NCBI GenBank assembly: GCA_027061995.1
Contig: JAMOUT010000042.1
Span: 1 to 11,647, forward strand
Source: Candidatus Aminicenantota bacterium
GTDB taxonomy: Bacteria > Acidobacteriota > Aminicenantia > JAMOAD01
Length of the DNA: 11,647 nucleotides
Reading direction: 5' to 3'
Both the position numbers and the translations under genes were made by a program. The notes under the pieces were generated by a model. It was not told where the DNA came from. It searched no databases and was given only the letters and a program-made list of their open reading frames with translations. Positions 1-7,400 of the stretch are shown here, piece by piece (the first letter of the stretch is position 1; each line of letters starts with the position of its first letter).

Positions 1-65
1 TCTTCTTCAATTATACTCTTAAAATCACTTATACCTACGGGCAAATTCTTTGGTTTTTCTTTCAT
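1..65 (-). CDS. 5' end of an AAA-ATPase-like / PD-(D/E)XK nuclease-family gene (partial)
   Basis: Reading leftward from the ATG at 65-63, an open frame runs off the window edge after 21 complete codons. It begins MKEKPKNLPVGISDF and continues KSIIEE. The LPVGISDFKSIIEE segment resembles the N-terminus of a large family of proteins with an AAA-ATPase-like domain followed by a PD-(D/E)XK nuclease domain. In that family the start is usually of the form LPIGI.DF..I...., followed by a YVDKT motif that would lie outside this window. The family is common and often multicopy in anaerobic bacteria; its role is poorly defined. No Shine-Dalgarno sequence is visible before the ATG, unlike most genes here. 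The assignment rests on about 14 residues, so it is tentative. Confidence 0.55.
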   Translation of the reverse strand, partial: MKEKPKNLPVGISDFKSIIEE

Positions 66-341
66 ATGATAATATTACCAAAATTAGGTTGTTTTTGCAA
101 AATTAATGTTTTTTATTCACCGTTTTAAAGCCACTTAACAATTTCCATCAACTCTTTTATTAAGTCTTTTAACTCAATAATCTCCGTAAAACGGTTCCAC
201 AAAATGATATGTTTACCTTTTACGATTTATTCTAAGAAATTATTATACACTTTATTTCAACAACTTATATTTTCAACGAATATAGTTATCTTGATTTAGA
301 ACATTTTATGGAGTAAAATATTCTTTAATAAAGGAGAAAGG
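66..341. other. Intergenic region between divergent genes
   Basis: This AT-rich spacer separates the leftward partial gene from the rightward mtnA operon. It holds the rightward promoter annotated separately. On the minus strand, a consensus TATAAT lies at 247-242 but has no convincing -35. Downstream of it a short frame stays open for about 33 codons to the TAA at 127-125 and ends in a helical sequence (LKDLIKELMEIVKWL). That frame has no ATG/GTG/TTG in a good position behind a ribosome site. It may be gene debris, a leader peptide or chance. No RNA gene is recognisable. Confidence 0.5.
291..319 (+). promoter_or_regulatory. Predicted sigma70-type promoter of the mtnA operon
   Basis: TTGATT (291-296) and TAAAAT (314-319) are separated by exactly 17 bp. 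The expected start of transcription is near 326, which leaves a leader of about 16 nt containing the AAGGAG ribosome site at 331-336. The -35 matches the consensus at 4 of 6 positions and the -10 at 5 of 6. It is the best-placed promoter before the first gene of the rightward operon, but AT-rich sequence produces such matches by chance. Confidence 0.5.
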
Positions 342-908
342 ATGAAATTATCCGATGCTTTAAAAGAGTTTTATAATCTCATATCACCGTTTTTAATAGG
401 GGGGCAGAAGACTTTCATCCCGATTGTTTATTCCTTTATATCTTCAATGATTAAAACCGGAGAAAATCAATTATCCGACACAAAAATCCATATTCCGCGG
501 ATAACAAAAAATTGCCCTTCAAAACCAAACGAATTTATCCTGTTCTTTTTTAAGGACAATCCCATACTTTTTAAACAATATTCAAAAGAGATAAAAGAAA
601 ATAACATAAAAGCTTTAAAAAGAGAGTTTAAAATACTATATCCTTTACTTGTCTTAAAAGATCCTTTCCTGAATCTTGTTTTCGAAAACGAGATAAAAAA
701 CAATAATTATTACAATCTTTCATCTTTATATAAAAAAAGGAGGAAAGAACTAATGGATTCCATAACAAAGATAAAAGAATCATCAACTATCAATGAGATA
801 AAGAGATGGGTCAAAATCACTATGGAAACTTTTTTTAATCAATTTAAAAATAATAAGAATTTCAGGGAGCTTATATTTGAAGAACTCAGTAAAAATAACC
901 CTTATTAA
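342..908 (+). CDS. Conserved-looking hypothetical protein, 188 residues, first gene of the mtnA operon
   Basis: I do not recognise this protein. It is Lys-, Phe-, Asn- and Ile-rich, predicted mostly helical, with no signal peptide and no clear transmembrane segment. A moderately hydrophobic stretch lies at about residues 15-36 (ISPFLIGG, then IPIVYSFISSMI). The middle contains a proline-bearing basic patch (HIPRITKNCPSKP), and the C-terminal half is highly charged and possibly coiled-coil. The ATG is preceded by AAGGAG at 331-336 with a 5-nt spacer, so the start is well supported. Its last 32 nt overlap the start of the downstream lipoprotein gene, which suggests translational coupling. Operon position alone does not reveal its function. 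The intact frame, good ribosome site and tight overlap indicate a real gene. Confidence 0.8.
   Translation: MKLSDALKEFYNLISPFLIGGQKTFIPIVYSFISSMIKTGENQLSDTKIHIPRITKNCPSKPNEFILFFFKDNPILFKQYSKEIKENNIKALKREFKILYPLLVLKDPFLNLVFENEIKNNNYYNLSSLYKKRRKELMDSITKIKESSTINEIKRWVKITMETFFNQFKNNKNFRELIFEELSKNNPY
864..869 (+). promoter_or_regulatory. Ribosome-binding site that fixes a TTG start
   Basis: AGGGAG lies 7 nt upstream of the TTG at 877-879, inside the 3' end of the preceding gene. No in-frame ATG or GTG would preserve the signal peptide that starts at this TTG, so this site decides the start of the lipoprotein gene. Confidence 0.65.
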
Positions 909-1626
909 TATTCTAATAATCTTATTCATATCTTGTATCACCCCTTTGGATAAAGTCAAAACTTATTATACCAAAGGGGAAATATCAGAATTACAAGGAA
1001 AGAGCTCTCTTGCACTTTCATATTATAAAACAGCTCTTGATTATACTGAAAAAATTGATAATAGCTCTTTTTTTTATAAAAACTATTATAAATCATTGAT
1101 ATATTTTAAACTCGGAGACAAAGGAAAAGGGCTAAAATTCATAGAAACTCTGAGTAATCCCCCCTTGGAATACGAGAATCAATACCTTCTGTTAAAAGCA
1201 ATCTATTTTAATGAAAATCGGTTTTTCAAACTATCTTTGAATATCTCGGAACTTCTTCTGCACGCGAAAGATGAAAGCCTAAAAAGAGAGGGTTTTAAAA
1301 TTTTTATCAACTCGCTTATAAATCTCCGGCAAAATAATTCCATTAGTAAAAAAGAGTATAAATCATACTTAAATAAAATAAATAAAGTGGTTTTAACAAG
1401 ATATGCATTTCCCGAATATCACTACTGTTATTTTAACCTTTTGTTAAATGATAAATCTTATGAAAAAGCACTGGAGGAGGGAGTTTTATCTCTTGAATTC
1501 GGTCTTTCGGGAAGTAAAAGGAAGGATTTATTATATTCTTTGAAATTTATAAAATCGGTCATTGATAAAAAATTATTAATAAAATATAAAAAATTTTTCA
1601 GGAGGTATAATGTTACCGACAATTGA
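877..1626 (+). CDS. Putative TPR-like lipoprotein with TTG start
   Basis: This 249-residue protein starts at TTG and begins [20 protein letters not shown]. It has a short basic n-region, a hydrophobic core at residues 7-18 and Cys20 as the likely lipidated residue. The lipobox FISC has Phe at -3, which is relaxed compared with the usual Leu and resembles spirochaete-type lipoboxes. After the cysteine the sequence is a series of helical pairs typical of TPR-like repeats, for example around residues 28-60 ([20 protein letters not shown]), 95-130 and 185-215 ([15 protein letters not shown]). TPR lipoproteins usually act as envelope scaffolds; the partner is unknown. The start overlaps the upstream gene by 32 nt, and the 3' end overlaps mtnA by 17 nt. 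Lipoprotein call fairly confident, TPR call moderate, function unknown. Confidence 0.75.
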   Translation: MKNSVKITLINILIILFISCITPLDKVKTYYTKGEISELQGKSSLALSYYKTALDYTEKIDNSSFFYKNYYKSLIYFKLGDKGKGLKFIETLSNPPLEYENQYLLLKAIYFNENRFFKLSLNISELLLHAKDESLKREGFKIFINSLINLRQNNSISKKEYKSYLNKINKVVLTRYAFPEYHYCYFNLLLNDKSYEKALEEGVLSLEFGLSGSKRKDLLYSLKFIKSVIDKKLLIKYKKFFRRYNVTDN

Positions 1627-2635
1627 GTGGAAAGATGGAAAAGTTATAATGATTGATCAGAGATTACTACCGGGTGAAGAGATTTATCATAATTTCGAAA
1701 ATTATGAGCAGGTTGCGGAAGCTATAGAAACAATGATCATAAGGGGAGCGCCCGCAATAGGGATAGCGGCGGCTATGGGGATAGCCCTCGGATATAAAAA
1801 TCTAAGAAAGGATGATAAAAAAGCCTTTTTAAAAATTTGTGATAGAATCTCCAAAACAAGACCTACTGCAAAAAATCTTTTTTGGGCGATAGACAGAATG
1901 AAAAAAAGATATAATTCCTTAAACAACTCCTCTTTTGAAGAGAAAAAAGATATTTTGATTAAGGAAGCTCTTGAAATAGAAAGAGAAGATATTGAGATGA
2001 ATAAAAAGATGGGAGATTTCGGAGCCACTCTTATCGAAGACGGGGACAGTGTTCTTACCCACTGTAATGCCGGAGCTCTTGCAACGGGTGGCTATGGAAC
2101 CGCTCTCGGAGTTATGAGAGCCGCTTTTTTCTCGGGTAAAAAGATAAGAGTTTATGCTGATGAAACAAGACCCTTCCTTCAGGGGGCAAGACTTACAACA
2201 TGGGAGCTTGTAAAAGAGGGGATAGAAACATATCTTATCTCCGATAATATGGCGGGTTTTTTCATGAAAAAAGGATATATAAATAAAATAGTTGTCGGTG
2301 CCGACAGAATAGTGGCAAACGGAGATATTGCAAACAAGATAGGAACTTATTCTGTTGCGGTTCTCGCAAAAGAAAATAATATCCCTTTTTTTGTCGCGGC
2401 ACCCTACTCCACTTTTGATCTCTCGCTGAAAACAGGAGAACAAATTCCGATAGAGGAAAGAGATCCGAATGAGATATTGAAAATTAACGGTAAAAATATA
2501 GCGCCCGATAATGTCAAGATTATTAATCCCGCTTTTGATGTAACTCCTGCAAAATATATATCCGCCATTATAACCGAAAAAGGGATAATTTATCCCCCTT
2601 ATTCTGAAAATATAAAAAAAATAATCGGCAAGTAA
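1610..2635 (+). CDS. mtnA: S-methyl-5-thioribose-1-phosphate isomerase
   Basis: This 341-residue cytoplasmic enzyme should convert 5-methylthioribose-1-phosphate to 5-methylthioribulose-1-phosphate in methionine salvage. It belongs to the eIF2B-alpha/MtnA family. Visible hallmarks are the N-terminal [14 protein letters not shown], the [13 protein letters not shown] loop (45-57), the catalytic-cysteine motif [14 protein letters not shown] with Cys152, [18 protein letters not shown] (183-200), DNMAGFFM (212-219), and [16 protein letters not shown] with the catalytic Asp at 232. The Cys152 and Asp232 spacing matches the Cys160/Asp240 pair known from the Bacillus subtilis enzyme. Length is normal for the family. 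AGGAGG at 1600-1605 precedes the ATG with a short 4-nt spacer. The start lies 17 nt inside the lipoprotein gene and the next gene begins 2 nt after the stop. No other salvage gene (mtnB, mtnC, mtnD, mtnK, mtnP) is in the window. Confidence 0.96.
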   Translation: MLPTIEWKDGKVIMIDQRLLPGEEIYHNFENYEQVAEAIETMIIRGAPAIGIAAAMGIALGYKNLRKDDKKAFLKICDRISKTRPTAKNLFWAIDRMKKRYNSLNNSSFEEKKDILIKEALEIEREDIEMNKKMGDFGATLIEDGDSVLTHCNAGALATGGYGTALGVMRAAFFSGKKIRVYADETRPFLQGARLTTWELVKEGIETYLISDNMAGFFMKKGYINKIVVGADRIVANGDIANKIGTYSVAVLAKENNIPFFVAAPYSTFDLSLKTGEQIPIEERDPNEILKINGKNIAPDNVKIINPAFDVTPAKYISAIITEKGIIYPPYSENIKKIIGK

Positions 2636-2637
2636 AG

Positions 2638-3618
2638 ATGGATAATAAAAGATTTAATAGTGTTCTTGATTCGGTGGGAAATACCCCGCTTATTAAATTA
2701 AATAAGATAACCGAGAATATCAAAAGTGAGATTTATGCTAAACTTGAATTTTATAACCCTACAGGTAGTATAAAAGATAGAATTGCCAAATATATGATAG
2801 AAAAAGCCGAAAGGGAGGGGAAACTCAAACCAGGGGCAACAATCGTTGAAAATTCATCCGGTAATACTGCTCTCGGTCTTGCACTTGTTGCCATTCAGAA
2901 AGGGTATAAATTAAAAATAGTCATAAGAGACAGAACAAGTAAAGAAAAACTGAATCTTCTCGAAGCTCTCGGAGTGGAACTGATAAAAGTTGATAGCACC
3001 CTACCACCGGAAGACCCCAATAGTTACAATAATATCACTCCGAAAATTGTTGCAGAGACGCCGAATGTTTTTTTCCCCGATCAACATAATAACAGAGATA
3101 ATAATGAGGCTCACTATATGACAACGGGCCCCGAGATATGGGAGCAGATGGAGGGGAAAATAGATTATTTTATAGCGGGGATAGGAACAGGGGGAACAGT
3201 ATGCGGAGTTTCAAAATATCTGAAAGAAAAAGACCCTAATATAAAAGTTATTGCAATTGATCCGGAAGGTTCTATATTTTATGATTATTTTTATCATAAA
3301 AAAATCGTAAAAGCTTCCCCCTATTTAATTGAGGGACTCGGGGATGAATTTTTAATCAAATGTGTTGATTTTAGTTTGATAGATGAGATGTATAAAATCT
3401 CCGATAAAACAGCTTTTGAATATACGAAGCTTTTGGTAAGAAAAGAGGCCATAATGGGGGGAGGTTCAAGCGGAGCGGCGATATGGGGAGCATTAAAATT
3501 GGCGAAATCACTTGATAAAAAAGCACGAATAGTTACAATCTTCCCTGATACATCTTTTAAATATGTAAGCACTATATTTAATGATGAATGGATGAAGAAT
3601 AAGGGATTTTCAGATTAA
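2638..3618 (+). CDS. PLP-dependent cystathionine beta-synthase / cysteine synthase-family protein
   Basis: This 326-residue fold-type II PLP enzyme would catalyse beta-replacement: serine plus homocysteine to cystathionine, or O-acetylserine plus sulfide to cysteine. Visible motifs are VGNTPLIKLN (13-22), PTGSIKDR with PLP lysine Lys46, the asparagine loop SSGNTA with Asn76, the PLP-phosphate loop GIGTGGT (181-187), IDPEGSI (207-213), EGLG (232-235) and GGGSSGAA (274-281). The DPEGSI motif, the AHYMTTGPEIW segment (158-168) and the C-terminal IFPDTSFKY...W look more like CBS catalytic cores than CysK. The protein stops after that core, with no C-terminal CBS/Bateman domain. The asparagine loop SSGNTA departs from the usual TSGNTG. 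It begins 2 nt after mtnA without a clear ribosome site, so coupled translation is likely. Family certain; choice between CBS and cysteine synthase not settled. Confidence 0.88.
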   Translation: MDNKRFNSVLDSVGNTPLIKLNKITENIKSEIYAKLEFYNPTGSIKDRIAKYMIEKAEREGKLKPGATIVENSSGNTALGLALVAIQKGYKLKIVIRDRTSKEKLNLLEALGVELIKVDSTLPPEDPNSYNNITPKIVAETPNVFFPDQHNNRDNNEAHYMTTGPEIWEQMEGKIDYFIAGIGTGGTVCGVSKYLKEKDPNIKVIAIDPEGSIFYDYFYHKKIVKASPYLIEGLGDEFLIKCVDFSLIDEMYKISDKTAFEYTKLLVRKEAIMGGGSSGAAIWGALKLAKSLDKKARIVTIFPDTSFKYVSTIFNDEWMKNKGFSD

Positions 3619-3670
3619 GTGTTGTTATTAGTATAAATAATCTATGACTTATGAATTATCAATAATAAAT

Positions 3671-3698
3671 AAAAAAAAGGGGGAGCTTTCGCTCCCCC
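3671..3698 (-). terminator. Rho-independent terminator of the leftward argS-gld operon
   Basis: Read on the minus strand, GGGGGAGC (3698-3691) pairs perfectly with GCTCCCCC (3686-3679) around a GAAA loop, a stable GNRA-type tetraloop. Eight T residues follow at once (A-run at 3671-3678 on the plus strand). This is a textbook intrinsic terminator about 40 nt beyond the DUF4340 stop codon. On the plus strand the hairpin is preceded, not followed, by the homopolymer run, so it should work mainly for leftward transcription. Confidence 0.93.
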
Positions 3699-3724
3699 TA
3701 CTATAGTATAAAAACAAGGAGGCA

Positions 3725-3749
3725 AAAGGAGGGTAATTTACCCTTCTTT
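3725..3749 (+). terminator. Possible weak terminator of the rightward operon, overlapping the DUF4340 stop codon
   Basis: AGGGTAA (3730-3736) and TTACCCT (3738-3744) form an inverted repeat around one central base. Flanking AAAG and CTTT bases extend the stem with one G-U pair. In the plus-strand RNA the hairpin is followed by a T-rich stretch (ATTTTCTTCTCTTTTC). It could terminate rightward transcripts, which otherwise have no clear terminator before running into the opposing operon. The stem is AT-rich and the T tract is interrupted, so this is tentative. Confidence 0.3.
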
Positions 3750-5096
3750 CGATATTTTCTTCTCTTTTCTTTCCCAGTTTCTTATTTTATCAAATTTTAG
3801 TTTTGAAATAAAGTCTTTTCCGGTTTTAAAGATATTTGTAAAATTTTTGTTTTTAACAAAGACCTCATTATTAATAATTTTACCTATATAAAGCTCTATA
3901 TTGCGGTTCTCTTCCTGAAGATGAAAAATAACCGTTGTTTGAGGCTTTTTTAATCCGTATTCTTCCAAATCAGTAGGGTTATCAATGATATCTTTTGCTT
4001 CAAGTTCCTCAAAATAGGAGATAAACTCCGAGACTTTATCATCATCAAGTATGAACTCTTCGGGAGTTTTTAATCTCCAAACCCCGTTTTCATCTTTTTC
4101 CATCAAATATTTTTTTCCCTTTCTAACAATTGTAATCCTATCAACATCATATCCGGGGAACACCGCTACCTTTTTTTCTCTTAATTCATCAAATTTTTTA
4201 TCAATATCATCTTTAAAAGTTGAGGATATCTCGGCAATAAAATTGCTTCCCTTTGAATAAGCATACCATTTATCATCTTTTTCCGAAATTAATAGTTTAA
4301 CCTCACCGTTTGCCTTGCCAATATATAGGGTAACGATGAAAACAGGTTTATCAAGATTATATTTTTTCAAATCATCTATAGTCGGAGAATCTTTATATAT
4401 GGTTTTAGCTTCAAGACTGTGAATTGCGGAAACCATACTATCTATCTCGGAACTTTTCGCCAGTGCGTTTTTCGGTTTTAAGAAAAACCAATTATCTCCC
4501 TCTTTTTTAATTTCCAAGATTGTATTATCCTTAACTTTATTAATTATATAAGAATTCAGTTTATCAGTATCAAACTTGATAAGGTGCCTGTCTCTTAAAT
4601 CAAAATCTGTTTTTTCAGCCGCCTTCTTTTTAATCTCCGATAAGAGAAAAACAGTGTTTGAATCCTTTAATCTCGCATAATAATAATCACCGGTAGGTGC
4701 TTTTTCACCGAAAAGTAAAACTATCTTTTTCCCTTTATTATCCGTTAATTTTACACTAATTTCAGGATTTTTTAATCCGTATTTTTCAAGATTAGAGCAA
4801 TCTTCTTCCACTATTTTCTCACTTTCAAGCTCTGCAAAATCATCTAAAACTCTATTAACCGCAAAATCATCGGCATTCGTTTGTATCGGTGCTTTAAGTA
4901 ACCAGGAATTATTAACTTTTTTCAGAATGACTTTATAATTATTTTGAATCAACTCCAAGCCGATTATATCATCCGATTTCATTGATATAACTTTTTTTTG
5001 CTCCTCTTTTTTCCGGTTTACTTTATCAGCTTGATTTATTGCGATTATCAAACCTGCTAAAATAACAAAAAGGACTAATATCTTTTTAAGATTCAT
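3738..5096 (-). CDS. Membrane-anchored DUF4340 protein with three internal repeats, partner of the Gld-type ABC system
   Basis: This 452-residue protein has one N-terminal membrane segment (residues 5-20) and a large, probably periplasmic region. That region consists of three copies of the DUF4340 unit. Each copy has a W..LK.P motif (SWLLKAP 64-70, NWFFLKP 202-208, VWRLKTP 339-345) and, about 36-42 residues later, an L..Y.L..P motif (LEKYGLKNP 103-111, LKKYNLDKP 243-251, LEEYGLKKP 377-385). DUF4340 genes commonly follow GldG-type genes, as here. No enzymatic motif is seen, so a structural or accessory role in the ABC complex is likely, with unknown substrate. The ATG overlaps the gldG-like stop by 4 nt (ATGA) behind a strong AGGAGG at a 5-nt spacing. 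It is the last gene of the operon, with a terminator just downstream. Confidence 0.88.
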   Translation of the reverse strand: MNLKKILVLFVILAGLIIAINQADKVNRKKEEQKKVISMKSDDIIGLELIQNNYKVILKKVNNSWLLKAPIQTNADDFAVNRVLDDFAELESEKIVEEDCSNLEKYGLKNPEISVKLTDNKGKKIVLLFGEKAPTGDYYYARLKDSNTVFLLSEIKKKAAEKTDFDLRDRHLIKFDTDKLNSYIINKVKDNTILEIKKEGDNWFFLKPKNALAKSSEIDSMVSAIHSLEAKTIYKDSPTIDDLKKYNLDKPVFIVTLYIGKANGEVKLLISEKDDKWYAYSKGSNFIAEISSTFKDDIDKKFDELREKKVAVFPGYDVDRITIVRKGKKYLMEKDENGVWRLKTPEEFILDDDKVSEFISYFEELEAKDIIDNPTDLEEYGLKKPQTTVIFHLQEENRNIELYIGKIINNEVFVKNKNFTNIFKTGKDFISKLKFDKIRNWERKEKKISKEG

Positions 5097-6628
5097 AATG
5101 ACCTCCTTTTAATCCAAACAATTATCCCGAGAATTAAAACAAATAAAGGAAGAATTATGATTACCATATAAAAGATAAGATTCATTTGTGCGGGTGTCAG
5201 AGTAATTCCGGAAGATCGAGCGGTTTTAGGGCTGATGGAAATCAAATCTTTTTCATTGGAAAGATAATTTACGATATTCATAAAAAAGTTTTCATTGCCC
5301 GAAGTATTTATAATTCCGTTTTTTGCAAAATCCGAGTCACCTATAACCACAATTTTAGCATCTTTCTCCTTTGAATTATCTTTCTGTTTTATCTTTATCT
5401 CTGAAATAGCGGCAAGGGAAACAGGTCCCGGTTTATCGACCGCCGGATTATATGTTAGTTTACCTGTTTTTATCTCCTCTTTAAGATTCGTCTCTCCCCA
5501 CGCATTATTCGATGTTTTGGCAAGTTCGGTTATAAACATATTCTTTGGTGCGGGTTTTAGAGCTGTAACAGATCTTGCATATGGAAAAACAGCCGCAAGT
5601 TTAAAGTTTTTTGTTATCTCATGATATTCATAATGATTTACAATCGGAATCAATGGATCTCCGCTTACAACTCTTGATACCAAATCCACGACAACATCCT
5701 TGTCAAGAGATATACCGTATTTTTTCACAAGTTTTTCTATTTTCTCCCCTGTGTCAGGGTCAATCAGAAGGAACAGATTTTTACCTTTATTTACATAATC
5801 ATCAAGCATTTTAATCTCACTGTCAAAAAGAGGTGTTTGGGGACCTGCCACTATAACCATTTTACATTCATCTGGAATTTTACCTTTTTCCGCTATATTA
5901 AGTTTTTCTATATTATATCCTATCTTTTTAAGATTATCTTTTACAAAAGATAACCCCTGTTTACTCGTATCATCGGGATTAACCTCTCCGTGCCCCTGTA
6001 AAAAACAAATTGTCTGTTTTTTATCTCTCGTTATTTTAATAATGGCATTGGTTAATTCCTCTTCACTCAGATTATTGATTTTTTCCTCTTTATCCTTATA
6101 TTCCAAAACAACCGTATTCTCAGCTGTTATATTGTATCTTCTCGCCATACCCGGATTTTTATTGGGATCGATTATCTCATATTTTATCTTCGGGGAATAT
6201 ATTTTGTATAATTTCAAAGTATCTTCCGCTTTAAAAGATATCTCACTCGGATAAAAAGCTTTAATATTTAACTCCCCTTTCAGATTTTTCAAAACTTTGA
6301 TTGTTTGGGGAGAGAGCGAGTATATCTTTCCTTCGGTAAAATCATATCTTTTCTGCACTTTCACGGATAAAACATTAATTGCGATAATGATGGCGAGAAC
6401 AAGCAAGATAATAACAAGTATATTGCTTTTATACAAAAGTGTTTTTCTTCTCAAACTATCTTTTAATTCCCCCATATGAAGATAAAGATAAAAAACAAAA
6501 AGGAGAACCGCTATCCCTATCACTATCCAACCGATATATGTTTTACCCGCAAATATTTTTAAAAATGCAAAACCAATAATAAGAACTAATAAAGATATAT
6601 AATTTAAAAATCTTTTTATGGTTTCCAT
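5093..6628 (-). CDS. GldG-family ABC-system protein
   Basis: This 511-residue membrane protein matches the uncharacterised-ABC-transport/GldG family. It has two N-terminal hydrophobic segments (about 9-26 and 31-51), a third at about 68-88, and a C-terminal one (about 484-503, ending IKRRSL). Between them is a long extracytoplasmic region with the family's RYDFTEGKIYSLSPQT start (about 94-109), a GHGE motif (212-215) and a late GDSDFAKN segment. In Flavobacterium johnsoniae GldG works with GldA and GldF in gliding; outside Bacteroidota homologues occur without gliding, so a motility role is not implied. I place the start at the ATG at 6628-6626, not at the upstream ATG at 6655. A GGAGGT ribosome site at 6640-6635 lies between the two, 6 nt from the chosen start. 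The gene begins 4 nt after the permease stop and overlaps the DUF4340 gene by 4 nt. Confidence 0.9.
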   Translation of the reverse strand: METIKRFLNYISLLVLIIGFAFLKIFAGKTYIGWIVIGIAVLLFVFYLYLHMGELKDSLRRKTLLYKSNILVIILLVLAIIIAINVLSVKVQKRYDFTEGKIYSLSPQTIKVLKNLKGELNIKAFYPSEISFKAEDTLKLYKIYSPKIKYEIIDPNKNPGMARRYNITAENTVVLEYKDKEEKINNLSEEELTNAIIKITRDKKQTICFLQGHGEVNPDDTSKQGLSFVKDNLKKIGYNIEKLNIAEKGKIPDECKMVIVAGPQTPLFDSEIKMLDDYVNKGKNLFLLIDPDTGEKIEKLVKKYGISLDKDVVVDLVSRVVSGDPLIPIVNHYEYHEITKNFKLAAVFPYARSVTALKPAPKNMFITELAKTSNNAWGETNLKEEIKTGKLTYNPAVDKPGPVSLAAISEIKIKQKDNSKEKDAKIVVIGDSDFAKNGIINTSGNENFFMNIVNYLSNEKDLISISPKTARSSGITLTPAQMNLIFYMVIIILPLFVLILGIIVWIKRRSL

Positions 6629-6632
6629 CGTA

Positions 6633-7400
6633 TTACCTCCACCTTCTTGATTCAAGATAGGATTGAGTTAAAAACAATCCGAAATATGTAACACTGAGAT
6701 AATAAACCAAATCAGTAAGATTCAGAACCCCTCTCGGGAGATCCTTAAAATGCTCGAAAAACGAGAGATATGTCAGAATTGGTTTCAGCTGAGGACCGGC
6801 AGCTTGGCCGCTCCATGATAAAACCCACAGTAGTAAAAGCATCCCGAAAGTTAAAGATGCTGCAACAACTTGATTTTCCGTAATGGAAGAGAAAAACAGT
6901 CCAATGCTTATAAATGCCATCCCCATCAATAAAAGACCCAAATATCCCATAATCAGAGGGATAGTTTCAGGTTTGCTGTAAATAAATCCGAAAATCGAAT
7001 AAACCGATAAAAACAGAAGCATAACAATCAAAACTGTCGTGGCTCCCAAGAATTTACCTATAATTATCTCACTGTTTTTAATAGGGCTTGTGTATAAAAG
7101 TTCCTCTGTTCCGCTTCTTTTCTCTTCGGAGAATAGTCTCATTGTCAACAGTGGAAAAATCAATAATAATACAACTGAGATATTATGAAACATGGGCTCG
7201 AAAACAAATCTGTTTATATTCAATTGTTTTGCATAATAAGGATTTCTCATCATCGCCATGCTTTGCGAATTAAACCACCAAATCATATTATAGAAAAAAT
7301 ACCCGCTGATTAATAAGAATACGGATATCAGAACATAGGCTATGGGTGAATTCATATATGTTTTTATCTCTTTTTTAGTGATAGTCCATATATTTCTCAT
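6633..7400 (-). CDS. GldF-like ABC-2 type permease
   Basis: This 255-residue integral membrane protein has about six hydrophobic segments (roughly residues 18-45, 75-93, 113-135, 147-170, 178-198 and 228-248). It carries the EEKRSGTEELLYTSPI segment between the second and third, typical of ABC-2 permeases such as GldF and NosY. Its short N-terminal part (TITKKEIKTYMNSPIAYV) is also characteristic of this group. It should form the membrane channel energised by the ATPase encoded just upstream. The start ATG overlaps the ATPase stop codon by 4 nt (ATGA), with AAGGAGGT upstream. Its last codons (RRWR) contain the ribosome site of the next gene. Substrate unknown. Confidence 0.92.
   Translation of the reverse strand: MRNIWTITKKEIKTYMNSPIAYVLISVFLLISGYFFYNMIWWFNSQSMAMMRNPYYAKQLNINRFVFEPMFHNISVVLLLIFPLLTMRLFSEEKRSGTEELLYTSPIKNSEIIIGKFLGATTVLIVMLLFLSVYSIFGFIYSKPETIPLIMGYLGLLLMGMAFISIGLFFSSITENQVVAASLTFGMLLLLWVLSWSGQAAGPQLKPILTYLSFFEHFKDLPRGVLNLTDLVYYLSVTYFGLFLTQSYLESRRWR

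Noticed and set aside
120-194. Inverted repeat CCGTTTTA (120-127) / TAAAACGG (187-194)
   Set aside because: It is an 8-bp, AT-rich match 59 bp apart in an AT-rich spacer. This is easily due to chance and is not linked to a recognisable element.
1919-2443. 174-codon minus-strand frame within mtnA
   Set aside because: mtnA is unambiguous with intact catalytic motifs on the plus strand. The antisense frame has no ribosome site, and its odd Cys/Ser/Phe-rich composition is typical of a shadow frame.
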